64,000 bases of DNA from Strigamia acuminata (taxonomy: Eukaryota; Arthropoda; Chilopoda; Geophilomorpha; Linotaeniidae). This document shows, piece by piece, positions 34,815 through 46,728 of this stretch. The position numbers were made by a program, and so were the translations under genes. The notes beneath the pieces were generated by a model. It was not told the origin of the DNA, did not search any database, and saw nothing but the letters and a program-made list of their open reading frames with translations. The stretch lies in the NCBI GenBank assembly GCA_949358305.1, contig OX442315.1, positions 2,914,001 through 2,978,000 of the forward strand, given 5' to 3'. How positions within the stretch are numbered: position 1 is the first letter of the stretch; every line of letters begins with the position of its first letter.

Positions 34815-37800
34815 TTAGGTGCGGGGTCTTACAGCAATAACCACTCGAGAATTTGCATATAATTGTGCGAGAGAGGCCATGCCTGGTGGAGTAGCACGGG
34901 GCCTTGAGTGACGCAGGGCTCTGTGCGGTTGCACAGCTCCCACTCTTGCCGGACCGGCCCTGCAGAGGAATAACCGTGGTACAAACACTTCCAAGATGAA
35001 CACTATTACCGAGCATAATACACCGCCAACAACAACGAGGAATGCTGTGAATGTGTGATAGAAAGAGATGGGCTTCACTGGTTTGTTGTCCGCTTGCACG
35101 CAGAGAATTTCCTTTTTATTATCATTGCGCGTTTTGCTCAGGACTCCAGTTTCGTGTAACTTTAGCAGTCTGAAAGGATAAATAAAGTTTGTGCATTTTT
35201 AATTCTCATTTTATTTCTTTAAAAGATGAAATTGGTCATCTGTCTGATATCGAGTATACTTTTGGTTAAAGATGTCCACATGTTTTGATCCCTTCCAGAA
35301 TCGAAAATACTTTGTATGAGGTATCGGAATTTTCCTAATGGTGTATTCACAATTAGATCCATGTCGAAGTAATAGGACGTCGTGTGTAACTATCAGAGCG
35401 TTGTTTTCACGCGAAAGCAGATTTTTCTCTAATCTTTTATTGTTCAGATATAATCCTTTGTTGGGACTGTTTTGCATTCGTTGCCATATTTCTCTTACAA
35501 TCTTTCTTTTATTAGTCTGTAGGCAAATAAGTTGTAGAAAAATAAATAAGCTTTAGAAAATCGGAATATTACCTCGAGGAAATAACCTATGTAACTTATT
35601 GCAACTAAATTAACTTTGTCATCAGAAAGTAATTCTTGAATGTCATTGTGGGGGACACGATTTGGACTGACAGTAATTGATGCGTACAATACAGCATTGT
35701 AGCTAAAAAACATGAACATAACAAAAACATTTTTTGTTTGAAGAACAGCAGAAACTATAAAAATAAAGTAAAAACATGCAGAATGTTAATCCAGAATGTT
35801 AATCCAATTTCAAATCGAAAAACCGATTCTCTTGATTTTCTCTCATTGAAACGAGTCATATTTTTGAGAATCGGAATATTGAAAAACAAATTATTGCAAA
35901 ACTCGTAATCCAAGTTTGATCTACGTCACTGCCACACACCGCCCAGTGGCCCTATGGTCATCCTCCAGAGTAAGGAAGGAGGGAGCTGAGTGGTAGGTGG
36001 ACACTGGCTGTGATGGTCACGCTAGAGAGAGAGTGCGACCACTGTAGAGAGAAGACATGCGAAGAAGGTCCTGATGCCAGCAAGGGCAACTGGGCCCGGT
36101 GCTGACTCTGCTCTCCTCACTATTCACCATTGCTACGCTCAGTAGTGGCTCAGTAGTGGCTCAGTAGTGGCCGCATGGGTCGTACTGGGTAAGTACGACA
36201 TGAATGTTATGTTTAACCGACCTCGTCATACATGGGGTTCACACCCTGTGTGTGACGGGTACGTTGCCAGTGCAGTGTGCCATCACGGCACCCCAGCACG
36301 CGGGTGACAGGATTCTCCAACCCCTAGACAAAGTGTGACCGTTTGGCCACCCTAGTGGCCTACGTCACTCCACACACCGCCTGGCGGCTCCAAGCCGTCC
36401 CCCTCTTGGAGGAGTGGACCGGCCTAACAGGGGGAGGTACAGAGCAGAGTCCACGGTCCTAACAATGGCAGAGACAACTGCCGACTCTGCTCCTCTCACC
36501 ACTCACCACTGTGTCGCTCAGTGGCAGGTTGAGATGACTGCTGCACTACCATGAGTGGCTACATGGGTCGTACGGGTAAGTATGGCAGAGTGTTCGTCCA
36601 AGGTGTCCGACCACGTCACCCACGGGGCTTATGCCCTAAGTGTGACCGGTCGGACGCAGGTGCAGTGAGATAGGTGACCCAACCCCTAGACAACGATTAA
36701 AAGCCAAAACCCAACAATCTGAGTCCCTGTCTCGTTCTTACGTGAGATATGCGACCCATCCCATGTGCTAAATCCCAAACTACGTGGGCAGGACCATATC
36801 TAGTCACAATTGGGAGTCTGTCCGGGATAACCATCAGCAATATGGAGTCGATTGTCATTATTTACGTGAGTAAGCGTCCCAAACCAGGATAACTAGTCCC
36901 CAGATTACCTTGGCAAAGACCATATCAGTCACACAAGTTTGGGGATTACCACTTCAATTTCAGCTCGTTTTCCTGTCCACTACTTTGAAATTCAAGCGGA
37001 TTTGCCATATTTTTTTGATTCTAAGATGCTATACGTTGTTATTTAGAGATGTTAATTGGAGAAATAAAGTGCGTTGAAGAATTGAAGAAATATGGTATTA
37101 AGATTTGTAGTAAATTCGGGAACTAATTCTGGAATCAAAACGCAACAAAAAACTTGATTCCAGAACACTGAAGTCATAACTAATATGCTTGTATATTTTC
37201 TCAAGATTTACTAGAATCAATTTGTTCAAAGTCAAAAACCGATTCAATAATCAAGTTTTTATAATCAGTTTTTCACAATTTGAAATTGAACACGCCTATT
37301 AACTAAAATATACAAGATAGAGAAAAAGTTCTTTTCCTGCCAAATGTAAATGAACAGTGATATCTTAAATTTGTTAATGAGACCTATACTCTGTTCTGAT
37401 ACAACGTTGTCCTATTTTTCAATTGATTGAGCCGGATTACGCCTAACTGTGGATTGTGCTCTACTATGCGGAAAAGTAGTTCTGTTTATTTTCAAAGAAT
37501 TTTAGTGTAAAAAGTGATTAGAAGGATCGAATTTATTTAATTGGTAATAAAATATGTATTTTATTTGTTTAAATAAGCTTTTTTCCCTTTGAATCAATCA
37601 AACAATGTTAGCATAGATTGTTGGTTTCTTTTGGCAGGTGAACAAAGGTTTAGTTTTTTATTGTTTGTTTAGCCTAGTTAGGTAACAATTCTGGTGTTAT
37701 AGGCTACTTTTTTGTGCCACTACACCAGTGATACGGCTTGAATTAAGACAACGTTTTATCGGAACCGCCATTTTTTTTAAATCCAAGTTGTCTCGCATTG

Positions 37801-40053
37801 TTAGAACTTTTTTCATGCATGAAAATTATTTATTGTATTTTTAGATATTACAGTATCTGTAAATCAAACGTTAAATAAAATTGAACTATAGTTATAACGT
37901 TTGCCGAAAATATAAATGCAAGATTAGTGTTGTCCGCCATTTGCCCGCAAAATCACGTTATTTTGCACCGTTTCGGCCGGATAGTGCCACGAACACCAGA
38001 CAGAATCGCATTACAGTTTAACAATTAAATTGTGCTAGATGTGAAGTTTTGTGGTTGATCGACCTATATGAGACTAAGTAAGAAGTTGGCTGGGGGGTCT
38101 ACTCAATTGGGATGTCAAATTTTTAAACTACTACGACATAATTATTTCTTGATACAAAGCTAAATTATTTTGATGCAGTGATGTCACTAAAAATAATGTC
38201 ATCACAAGTGGGAAAACTACATCTGCTTCTTAAATAAAATGTTTATTTTATACATATTTAAGTAACCTGAGGTGTGTGTTGTGGCTGTTTGCTTGTAGTA
38301 TCTCATGATTAGATATTCAGATAGAACAAGGAGTAGATGTATAGAACACACACACAACCAAATAGGCCAAGGAAATGGGTTTAGAAATGTCATCCATAAA
38401 TATTCTTTTTCTGTCTTCTTTTCTCTGATGGCAAAACCCAAGAAATCATTCTTTGCAGGTATTATAGTGCTGTCCTGCCTGTGTGAATGGTATGTAGTAG
38501 CTGAACCTATCGATGGAACCAAATAAGTTTTCTAACAAAGGGAATGGAATACTAGTATAAGCACGTGAAGTAACATTCTAATTCAAATAAAACCCACCTT
38601 TTCCTTACTTGTTTTAATTGGGCTGCAAAAATCATTTTCATAAAGACTTGATTAATTCAGTACATTTTGACAACACATAGTCACAACATTAAATTTATTT
38701 TACTTTATTTTTAATTCTTACCGCAAAGTTTTTATTTGGCGCAAAACATTTTCTAATAGCATTCCTACTATTTTGAACCTTGTCTATTTGATAATTAAAA
38801 AAAATAAATAGACATGGATTAATTTATTTAAAATTATATTGCAATGTATATTGTCAATTGTAACAAGTTTGACAATGCACTTGAAAATGTATTTTATATT
38901 ACATGCCACAATATTATTATGTGTCAAATACCAATGCATTGTCAAGATATATATTTTTAATTGTATTATAAAATGCTTCATGAAATGTGGGCTATAATGA
39001 GAAATGTATAATGTATAATATATTTACATTCTGCGAAAAGCGGTAAATTTTGGAATGCATTTTGGAATGTATTAATTAGGTAAATCAAAAATATATTGTA
39101 AAATAATTTAGTTACCTTTGTATCCCAGTACATTGCAAAAAGTGGTTTTTGTAAAGAAATCTTTTCTTCATTGATTACTTCAAATTCACATTTTTGTGGT
39201 TTTACACAGTTGATGCCAAAGTGTGTTAATAACAAAATATTTGAACTTTTGTTAACTGACTGCTGATAAGTCAATGCAAACTGCTCATAATTCTACAATG
39301 TAACTTATACTTAATGAATCATTATAACACAGCTGTTGTAACTTTGATTCTTACTTTGTTGTGTTGAGAATATACAAGGACATACACCTCATTTCGTTTC
39401 AATAAAATCAATTCTTGTAAGTGTCCAAATAAAACTGATCTTTTTTTGTTTTGAACCAATATGTGCTTAATAATAAACAAGAGTGATTTATTTTTCATGC
39501 TACTATAATTTATAACTTCTTGAATCATCTGTAGAAATAGAGATAAATAATGTAATAATTAATAGGAATAGGAAACGGAATTATTTTTGTACGTCAATGT
39601 TATCCATCCAAACGAGAATTAGCTGGTAAGGCGTAAAATTGAATTGTTCTGTTATTTGGTCGTCTGGTTGTGCTGCCACTTCAATTTTCCCAATCCAATG
39701 GTCAGAAATCAATTTTGACAAGCAGTTTGCTTCTGCAGTAACATATATTTTACTACATTAGATTAATTCAAAACAAATTTTACTATGTCAAATACCGTAA
39801 TAGTGCTCATAAAGAATAAATACTCTTTTGGCGTTGATGGCTTTAACCATCTTAGATATTTGCAGATGAAGTTTGTCATTACAGCGAGAGGATGAATTGT
39901 ATAATAGATTGCTGCTTTTTGCTTTAAGAGGATGAGAATTATTTTTAAATTATTATTTCCAAGACGATTTTGAATTCACTTACTTGGTTTTAAATTGGCA
40001 TTTGCGATTAATATCGTTAAAACTGAGATAACCACATTTTGATTAGGTAGCAT
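34815..40053 (-). CDS. Ionotropic receptor IR-B, 600 aa, 11 exons
   Basis: IRs are variant ionotropic glutamate receptors used mainly in chemosensory neurons. Coding exons: 40053-39984, 39921-39796, 39732-39593, 39528-39355, 39262-39116, 38783-38722, 38622-38598, 38531-38267, 35754-35573, 35516-35260, 35169-34815. All are GT-AG and phases agree. MLPNQ is taken as start because this ATG is the one shared with IR-A; residues 1-20 look like a signal peptide (NVVISVLTILIANA). Exon 6 (TRFKIVGMLLENVLRQ) opens ligand-binding lobe S1. M1 is PFPWPIWLCVCSIHLLLVLS; M3 contains FSYNAVLYASITVSP, followed by S2 (DIQELLSDDKVN, then YTIRKIPIPHTKYF) and M4 (TAFLVVVGGVLCSVIVFILE). Only about 18 residues separate M1 from M3, so the re-entrant pore loop is missing from this model; a phase 1-1 exon in the 2.5-kb intron 8 may have been missed or lost. 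The exact IR subfamily cannot be told. Confidence 0.85.
35930..36720. repeat. GC-rich two-unit repeat inserted in IR-B intron 8
   Basis: Two related units follow each other, starting CTACGTCACTGCCACACACC (35922) and CTACGTCACTCCACACACCG (36361). Each contains GACTCTGCTC..CTCACCACT and TGGGTCGTAC motifs. IR-A has no equivalent. The segment encodes no recognised protein. It may be an LTR or part of an unknown transposon. Confidence 0.5.
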
Positions 40054-40339
40054 AGTTGATGTTAAAATTTGCGTGCTCATACTATAGTAACGGAAAAAGA
40101 AACAAAACTTGTCATCGTGCAATTGCCTACTATCGGCAGAATGAAGTCTCCTTCCTCGTTTTTTAGTGACCCGCACATTATCTGATAGTTTGCGCATCTC
40201 ATTAACTTTTTTTCATTTCTATCTATTTTTAAAATTTATGATTCATTTCCATCTTATTCTTCAATTTTATTGTTATTTTATTATAAGCAATTGGTTTTTC
40301 TAAATTAAATTAGTTCTTTCAGTAACAAACAAAAACCTC

Positions 40340-40620
40340 TTATGTACTCGGTTATAGTCATTTTAGTGACGCTCATTTTAGCGGTTTTTACTAAAAAAAA
40401 GTCCCATTGTCGCAATCACGTTTTAGCGACAATATAAGGTAATTTATTTCCCACTAGTGATCGACACGTTTTAGCGACGCGACATTTTAGCGATCGCTAC
40501 GTTTCAGCGACGCGACACAATTTACCGCGTCAAGCCGGCCCAAAAAAGTGGTTTGCATAAAAAAACCAGTAAGGTTAGGTTTGCGGGGGTCAAGGGCGGG
40601 CGCAGCCCCCCCTTGACACA
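40340..40620. repeat. Degenerate TTTTAGCGAC repeats and a GC-rich inverted motif
   Basis: TTTTAGCGAC/TTTTAGTGAC recurs about seven times between 40360 and 40510. It is followed by GGGGGTCAAGGGCGGGCGCA and its partial inverse GCCCCCCCTTGAC. No gene is visible. Confidence 0.4.
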
Positions 40621-40757
40621 GGATGATAGTTTGTATGTACATAAATGTCATCTGTTACAAAAATTGTACAATTGTCAATTCCAATTGTTGTAAAAACAAT
40701 GCATTGAAACCCACTGATCGCCCAAAAATTAAGATTCTGAGTGAAATATTGCACATC

Positions 40758-42046
40758 TAGGGTTTCTCAAAATCGGGACTTTTGGAAAAACCTGTATTTC
40801 GGTATTCAATATTAAAAAAACTGGTAAACTGGTATTTTTTGGTAATTAAGTAAAATAAAATAGCTACAATGTAAAATATTTTTATTTTAATCGTAATGTT
40901 TTAATTGTAATTTTTGTTTATTTTTTTAAATATTATTTTCAATGAGTTGTAAAAATTTGATGAATGTGGGGTTGTTTTGTTTTCAGGTGTTGGTTTTATT
41001 AGTTGAAATTAAAAAAAAAAATTTTAAATTGATAAATTGAGTTTGTAAGATTTTTTTAAGTTATGAAATTCGATAAATAAACCTTTTTAAGTTAAAAAAA
41101 ATCAATAAAATCTCCTTTTTAAGTTAAAAAAATCGCTAAGTTTTTGTTTTAACACTAGAACGGCCGGAATTTCGGCCTACCTAGAACGGCCGAAACCGGT
41201 TAAAATGACCGGTTGCAATAACGTGAACAGTACGTGCACCAAATGTGCAAAATACTTTTACAATACGTGCACAATACGTGTAAACAACGTTTTGGCATCA
41301 AATTGATTCAATAACACGCAAAATATGCGAAGAAAATACCAAAACAAAAATTGATGGTTATTATAAAACCTGATAAAATTAAATTTCTGTTTTTAATTTT
41401 ATCAGATTTTATAAAAGCCATCAATTTTTGTTTTGGTATTTTCTTCGCAAGTTTCGCGTGTTACTGAATCAGTTTGATGCCAAAACGTTGTATGCACATA
41501 TTGTGCACGTTTGGTGCACGTTTGGTGCACGTTTAGTGCAGTTTGGTGCACGTATTGTTCAGGTGATTTCAACCGGTCATTTTAACCGGTTTCGGCCGTT
41601 CTAGGTCAATTCACTTTTTTTTTTATTATTTCTTAAGAAAAATTCAACTTTGGATGATTTATGACATAAAGCATCATAAATCAGCTAAAGTCACAAATTA
41701 GCAGCACCGTAAACCCATTGGGTTTATTGCTGCAGCTGTTTAAATAGCTGTTCCGGTCAAAATGACCGGTCTGGCCGTTCTAGTGTTAATGTGAAAAAAA
41801 TCAATTAATTTCTAATTTTTCGTATAAAAATCAATAAATTCACATTTTTAAGCTAAAAAATCAATAACTTTGCATCTTTATGTTTAAAAAAATTCCATCC
41901 AACGTGCTTTATAAATGTCACTATTGCAGTAATACCTAACGGAAAAAACCGATACCAATAACGAATTATAGACGGTATTTGGTATTCGGTATTTTCTTGA
42001 CAAATACCGGTTTTTGATACGGATATTTACCGGTAGAGAAACCCTA
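40758..42046. mobile_element. hAT-like element with a piggyBac-like MITE nested inside
   Basis: The ends are inverted: TAGGGTTTCTC at the left and GAGAAACCCTA at the right, related to the hAT-like ends at 4172 and 8404. Subterminal GGTATTCGGTATTT motifs occur on both sides. No clear 8-bp duplication is seen. The interior is split by the element at 41153-41785. Confidence 0.6.
41153..41785. mobile_element. piggyBac-like MITE (633 bp) with TTAA target duplication
   Basis: TTAA lies at 41149-41152 and 41786-41789. Ends CACTAGAACGGCC are inverted. Subterminal CCGGTCATTTTAACCGG and repeated TTTGGTGCACG motifs follow. A central palindrome runs from ACCAAAACAAAAATTGATGG to its inverse. No transposase. 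Confidence 0.85.
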
Positions 42047-42449
42047 TCAGAGTCTGCTGGTAAATCTATGACGAAATAAAAGGGCTATAAATGCCTGATT
42101 TTCCACCAGAAGGCGCTATTGCGCCATTATGGTGGTATTTTAGCTGTATTTGCTGTAAAACCAATGTAACTCCTAAATAAAGTTATTTATGGTGTTTCAA
42201 TTACAAATATGTTTGTTTTATAAGAATAAACAATCCTTTCCACATGATACTAAAGTATCACGGCCGATTTACAAGGATTCGTCGGCTAAAACCGCATTTG
42301 TCAATGAGCAATGTCGCCACTAGATGGCGCTATCGCAAATCAGCGGTAAATTCGAAATACGGAATTAAATGAATAACAAGCAATATATTAAATAAGTATT
42401 TAATATATGCACGTAAATTATTTAACTTAACAATAATATAAAGTTATAT

Positions 42450-43260
42450 TATTAGATTAAATGATTGGAAGAAAGAATTGGTCACATTCTTGGAAATGTG
42501 GCCATGCGGATTAAAAGATTAACATGTGACTTGGGAATGTGTCCCCGGTATCCATTTCCGGTCCTGGGTATCCAGATCCGGTTTTGCTAAAGGATTAGCA
42601 TAATCTGAAGTTGCATCTCCGTATCCACTTCCTGCGATACGAGATTGGTGGAACTTAATCCCACCGAGTATAAAACTCCCTGACAACAGGAAGTTAAGAA
42701 AGTCTTGTTTTCTGGTTATTTGGTATGTTCCGCATGTCAAATAGCCGTTTCTTACTCAGGGCATGGTCCTACCGGACCATGCATAGCATGGCTCTGCTGA
42801 GCCATGCAACCCCCGTCAACTGAAGACGAAGTTCGGACTATTCATGTTTCCGTCAAACGGTCTTGCTGAGGAGAAAGCCTCCCGCATAAGTATCCTCGTG
42901 GTCGGACAATAGAATCACGTGTGATACCAAAGTATTTAGTAACCGTCAGTAGCACTGTTACTGAAAGAGATTGACTCCATCACTTAATGGTGCCAAAGCA
43001 GTCTGCATGCAAAACATGTAGTAACCGCCAGTAGCACTATGTGTTTGGGAAGGTTATATCTCTTCGGTGATGGTGCCAAAGCAGTCTACTTATGAGTAGT
43101 ATTTCGGGTGATTAATTCTGTTGTGCAGAACTGCGGGCTATATCCCCCTGAATACCAGTGCCGTCTCTCACCGTACTGTTATTTAGGGCACGCGCGATAC
43201 TGTTCTGCTCAGCAAGGCGAACTTTGACAGCAATTGTGTGTTGCGATGCTTTAACCCTAA
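42450..43260. other. Unclassified repetitive DNA
   Basis: It contains two diverged copies of a block with GTAACCG(T/C)CAGTAGCACT and GGTGCCAAAGCAGTCT (42951-43006 and 43021-43089), and nested CATGGTCC/GGACCATG and GGCTCTGC/GCTGAGCC palindromes at 42755-42810. No coding sequence is recognised; an LTR-element remnant is possible. Confidence 0.35.
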
Positions 43261-43459
43261 TTTATTTTATAGTTAATAATAAACATTAATTGTTTGAACT
43301 TGACAACAAGTAAACAACCGAAGTAAGTCACGAGACTTATTTCACTGTATGACGAATCAAATTCGTAACAATAAATTGAATACAATTTATTGAGTTGATT
43401 TATTAAACTCACAACCTCGCGAATGAAGTATAATTCGCAAGCGGAACCTTGAAGAATAA

Positions 43460-43985
43460 ATGACTTCATTTATTCATTACCAATTTCCAACCCTAGTTGA
43501 GGCGGTGCACATGAGTCAACCGCACCTCTCGGATCGAACCAAGCAGCATTACACGGACCATTACACGATACGAACCCGGAACGTGAAGGAACCAGTTTCA
43601 CGGCTACGAAGCGCCGACGGAAGCCGCGAGGACACAGCCAGCCCGGCTACGCGTAGATGACATCTATAACTCGGTCGAGCGGGCGTTTTGCCGTTCCCGA
43701 ACCTCGGATCACCAATAACCGTAATGTTATTATTTTAGGGCCATTCGGCCATTTTATTGTATAGTTTAACTTGTATTTAACTTGCCAAATGTCGGCATTA
43801 GAATTTGTATAACTTTTAGGATTGATTATATTGTTTAGTAACAATAAATGTCATGTTTTGAGAAACTCTGTTGTCTTTATTATCTCGTATTTAATCACTA
43901 TTTCACGCGACTTATCCCCGGTACTATCATGCGATAGGAGTTGTGGTCGTCACCGTCACAAATCAACAACCACAACTATGATACC
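43460..43985 (+). mobile_element. Possible 3' end of a degraded LTR retroelement
   Basis: A basic open frame (HLSDRTKQHYTDHYTIRTRN... ending SPATRR, stop at 43658) precedes a possible LTR start TGACATCTATAACTC, with AATAAA near 43844. I could not find a matching LTR or a target duplication, so this is tentative. Confidence 0.25.
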
Positions 43986-44095
43986 AGAAATATTAAGAGC
44001 ACCAAATTTTTGAAAAAAAACTACTTACATATTGACATATTTTGATGGACAAAACCAATAAAAAGATATCGACGAATGTATCTTTTCACATTTAA

Positions 44096-44528
44096 CCCTT
44101 CCAACCCGAAAGAATTGGCCTCCCATCTCTCCCTAAGATGGGCATTATATGACCCAGATTCTGCGCATGCGCAAAATCCGGGTCTTAAAGATTTCCGAAG
44201 GAATTTGGCCAACACGTGTGTTTTTGACAACAACAAAGATGGCCGCCGCGACACCTGGTGGCAATAGTTGACATTAGCGGAGCCTGCTGATGATCATGAT
44301 TTATGTCCTTTGGACTCCTAAGATGGGTCTTTTTTGACCCAGTTAAACTTTGAGTTCAAATTATAGAAAAACTTGAAAATTAAAAAAGTTTCAACTGTGG
44401 TATAGTGTCTAGTGATGTTTCAAAGGAATAGTCAGCAAAAATCAGAGAGAAAAAAAAATTATTTCTTATAAAAATAATGATTTTTTTAAAACAGGGTCAC
44501 AAAATGACCCATCTCAGGGTTGGAAGGG
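44096..44528. mobile_element. piggyBac-like MITE (433 bp) with TTAA target duplication
   Basis: TTAA lies at 44092-44095 and 44529-44532. Ends CCCTTCCAACCC are inverted, followed on both sides by GATGGG and TTTTGTGACCC/TATGACCC-type motifs. No coding sequence. Confidence 0.85.
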
Positions 44529-45053
44529 TTAAGGAGTAAATTTGAATCCCTACAGTTCAGCGGCACAATCTCGTAGGACCATGGTGCAACACTTTATCTT
44601 CCCAAGAATGATAATTCCTCTCGGGTCCCGTCGCAATAGTTAACAACCTACAAATGAGACTACCTGTACCTAAGCTTAAAAAAATTAAGAAGGTCAAACA
44701 CGTGGAACACATTACACATTTAAAGTGCATTTTGGTAACTGATTCAACCAAGGGAAGTCCCCAAGGTGACTAGTAATCGACCACCTGTATCGAGAAACAA
44801 ACGCCCACATGCTTTTTCCACTGAATTTTAAGAGTCTTCAAGCACCTGGTGAGCAAACTTAACACTGAAATGACTGTAATTTCTTCTTCGTCGTGGGCGT
44901 ACCAACAAGACAGAATGAATAATAAATAAAACGTTCTAAATGTAAATTTCAAACATAAACTGTACCAGACGCCAACTGTACTCTATTGCAGCAGCACGCA
45001 CAACCAACATACATGTCGTAGGTAAGTTAGCTTTTAAACGTAATGGTTGATAC

Positions 45054-45580
45054 TGTTGGTCTAAAGACCGTCTTATTTCGATATCAAATGTTAATTCTTT
45101 CTCTATTTAACTTTCAAATGTATTATCTCGATATTTTCTTATATATCTCGCTTTTACACACATTGTGTGCTGTCCCGTATGTAATTCCATACAAGTGTTT
45201 TCTATTTTGATATGATTTGTTCTTTTGTTTTGACAAGTTATGTCAATTACTGTCACCAGAGTGCTGTGACACTCTTCTCTCAATCCAAGATGGCGCAACA
45301 CACGGGCGTGTGTTGTTTGACTACATTTTCACCATTATATGTAAGATATATTGTTTTTATTAAAGTGTTTATTATTTTTACATATAGCCTGTTGATTTAA
45401 AGCACTCTGTGTGCTCAGTTTGCGCATATAAGTGTCCTTAAGACACGCGCTTGTTTTCAAATCGATACACGTATCGATAGCGTCGTGCGGGTTGCACGAC
45501 GCCATTTTCTGGGTTTAATTTACGCTTCTGGTCGGCATTTCGGTCACCACTGCGCGCTCCTCTGCTACCGGTTACCTACA
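45054..45580 (+). repeat. Copia 5' LTR
   Basis: Starts TGTTGGTCTAAAGACCG and ends CGGTTACCTACA. The 3' copy at 51796-52322 matches over its whole length in my reading. Confidence 0.95.
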
Positions 45581-45582
45581 AT

Positions 45583-45602
45583 TGGTAGCAGAGGGTGGTT
45601 CC
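45583..45602 (+). promoter_or_regulatory. Copia primer-binding site, initiator tRNA-Met type
   Basis: TGGTAGCAGAGGGTGGTTCC begins two bases after the 5' LTR. It is complementary to the 3' end of animal initiator tRNA-Met (ending CTCTGCTACCA). Confidence 0.8.
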
Positions 45603-45609
45603 TTGCTAG

Positions 45610-46728
45610 TTGGCCATCTATTTCGTTAATTTTCGACGCAATATTCGCGAAATTCGCGATTTTTGCGCCGAAATCATTTATTTGCAGAAAACGACGATTT
45701 TCGAGCCGATTTTCGTACTGGAGACGTCAGATACGCATCGCCGACGTTCCACAAGAGTCTGCAACGTTTTCCTCACGATTCGCCGACTAATTTTGCCAGA
45801 AATCACGCGGGATTCGCGAATTTCTAGGCAAATTCCTTTATTTTTGCAGGTATCATCGATTTTCGGCCCGATTTTCGTCCGCCGTACGTCCACAACATAT
45901 CGCCGACGTTCAAGACAGCCAGGGCTGTCTATATTTCCACCGATTCGTCTAATTTTCGTCCGAAATCACGCGGGATTCGCGAATTTCGGCGAATTTAAAT
46001 TTATTTTCAGGTTTTTCGTCATTTTGGATTCGCTTCTCCGCTTAGCACGTTGCGGCGGATACAACGAGAATCCAATACTAGATTATTGGCGGCTTAGTTC
46101 CCCGGTGAACGGTCGTAATCACCGATCTTTAGAACATTGTCACGAAGAGCCTCGAATTTTTTCGAGAAGAATTCGGGTTTTAAATCCGAATTTGCGTTTT
46201 CTCCAGCTTTTCGAGAAAGCTGCGCCGTGCCTTCATTTGCACGAGAGTTGCACCCGCGACCGATTCATCTATTTCTCCTTCTTGTCGATTTACATTGTTA
46301 ACTTTAAGGTAGAATTTAAGGCTTTTGGGGGACATTTAGCATCGTATTCGCCCTTCGATCGAATCCGATCAAGCGATTACGTATTCTCCGGTAGTGCTTG
46401 TCGTGGCACAAGTGAGGTTTCCCGCGGGCCCAGGTGCACCGATCGGACCCTCTCAGACTGGCTACCGGAGGTTTTTGAATTCCTTCAGAAGGAATTGCCC
46501 AATTTGACGGTTTCCGCCTCGAAAGTGCTTCGCATCGAGTGTTGTGCTTCGTTTTCGTGCAGTGCTACGGTGTCTCGTGTGTACCATTTCTCTGAGCCTG
46601 TGTTTTCGTCGCGGAGTGTCGAGTTTTCCACGCCAAGATGCACAAATCCGGAGATTCATCGAGCAAAATTCCCGTACTCGGAGTTGGAAACTACGAGCAG
46701 TGGCAACGATCGATGCGGATGCTCTTAA
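45610..46728 (+). other. Long open frame in the Copia leader (372 codons)
   Basis: This frame starts 30 bp after the LTR and overlaps the start of gag in another frame by 91 bp. The leader is partly an imperfect repeat (ATCACGCGGGATTCGCGAAT recurs 163 bp apart, at 45802 and 45965). The predicted protein is basic, rich in Arg and Phe, with no known domain. It may be non-coding leader that happens to be open. Confidence 0.3.
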
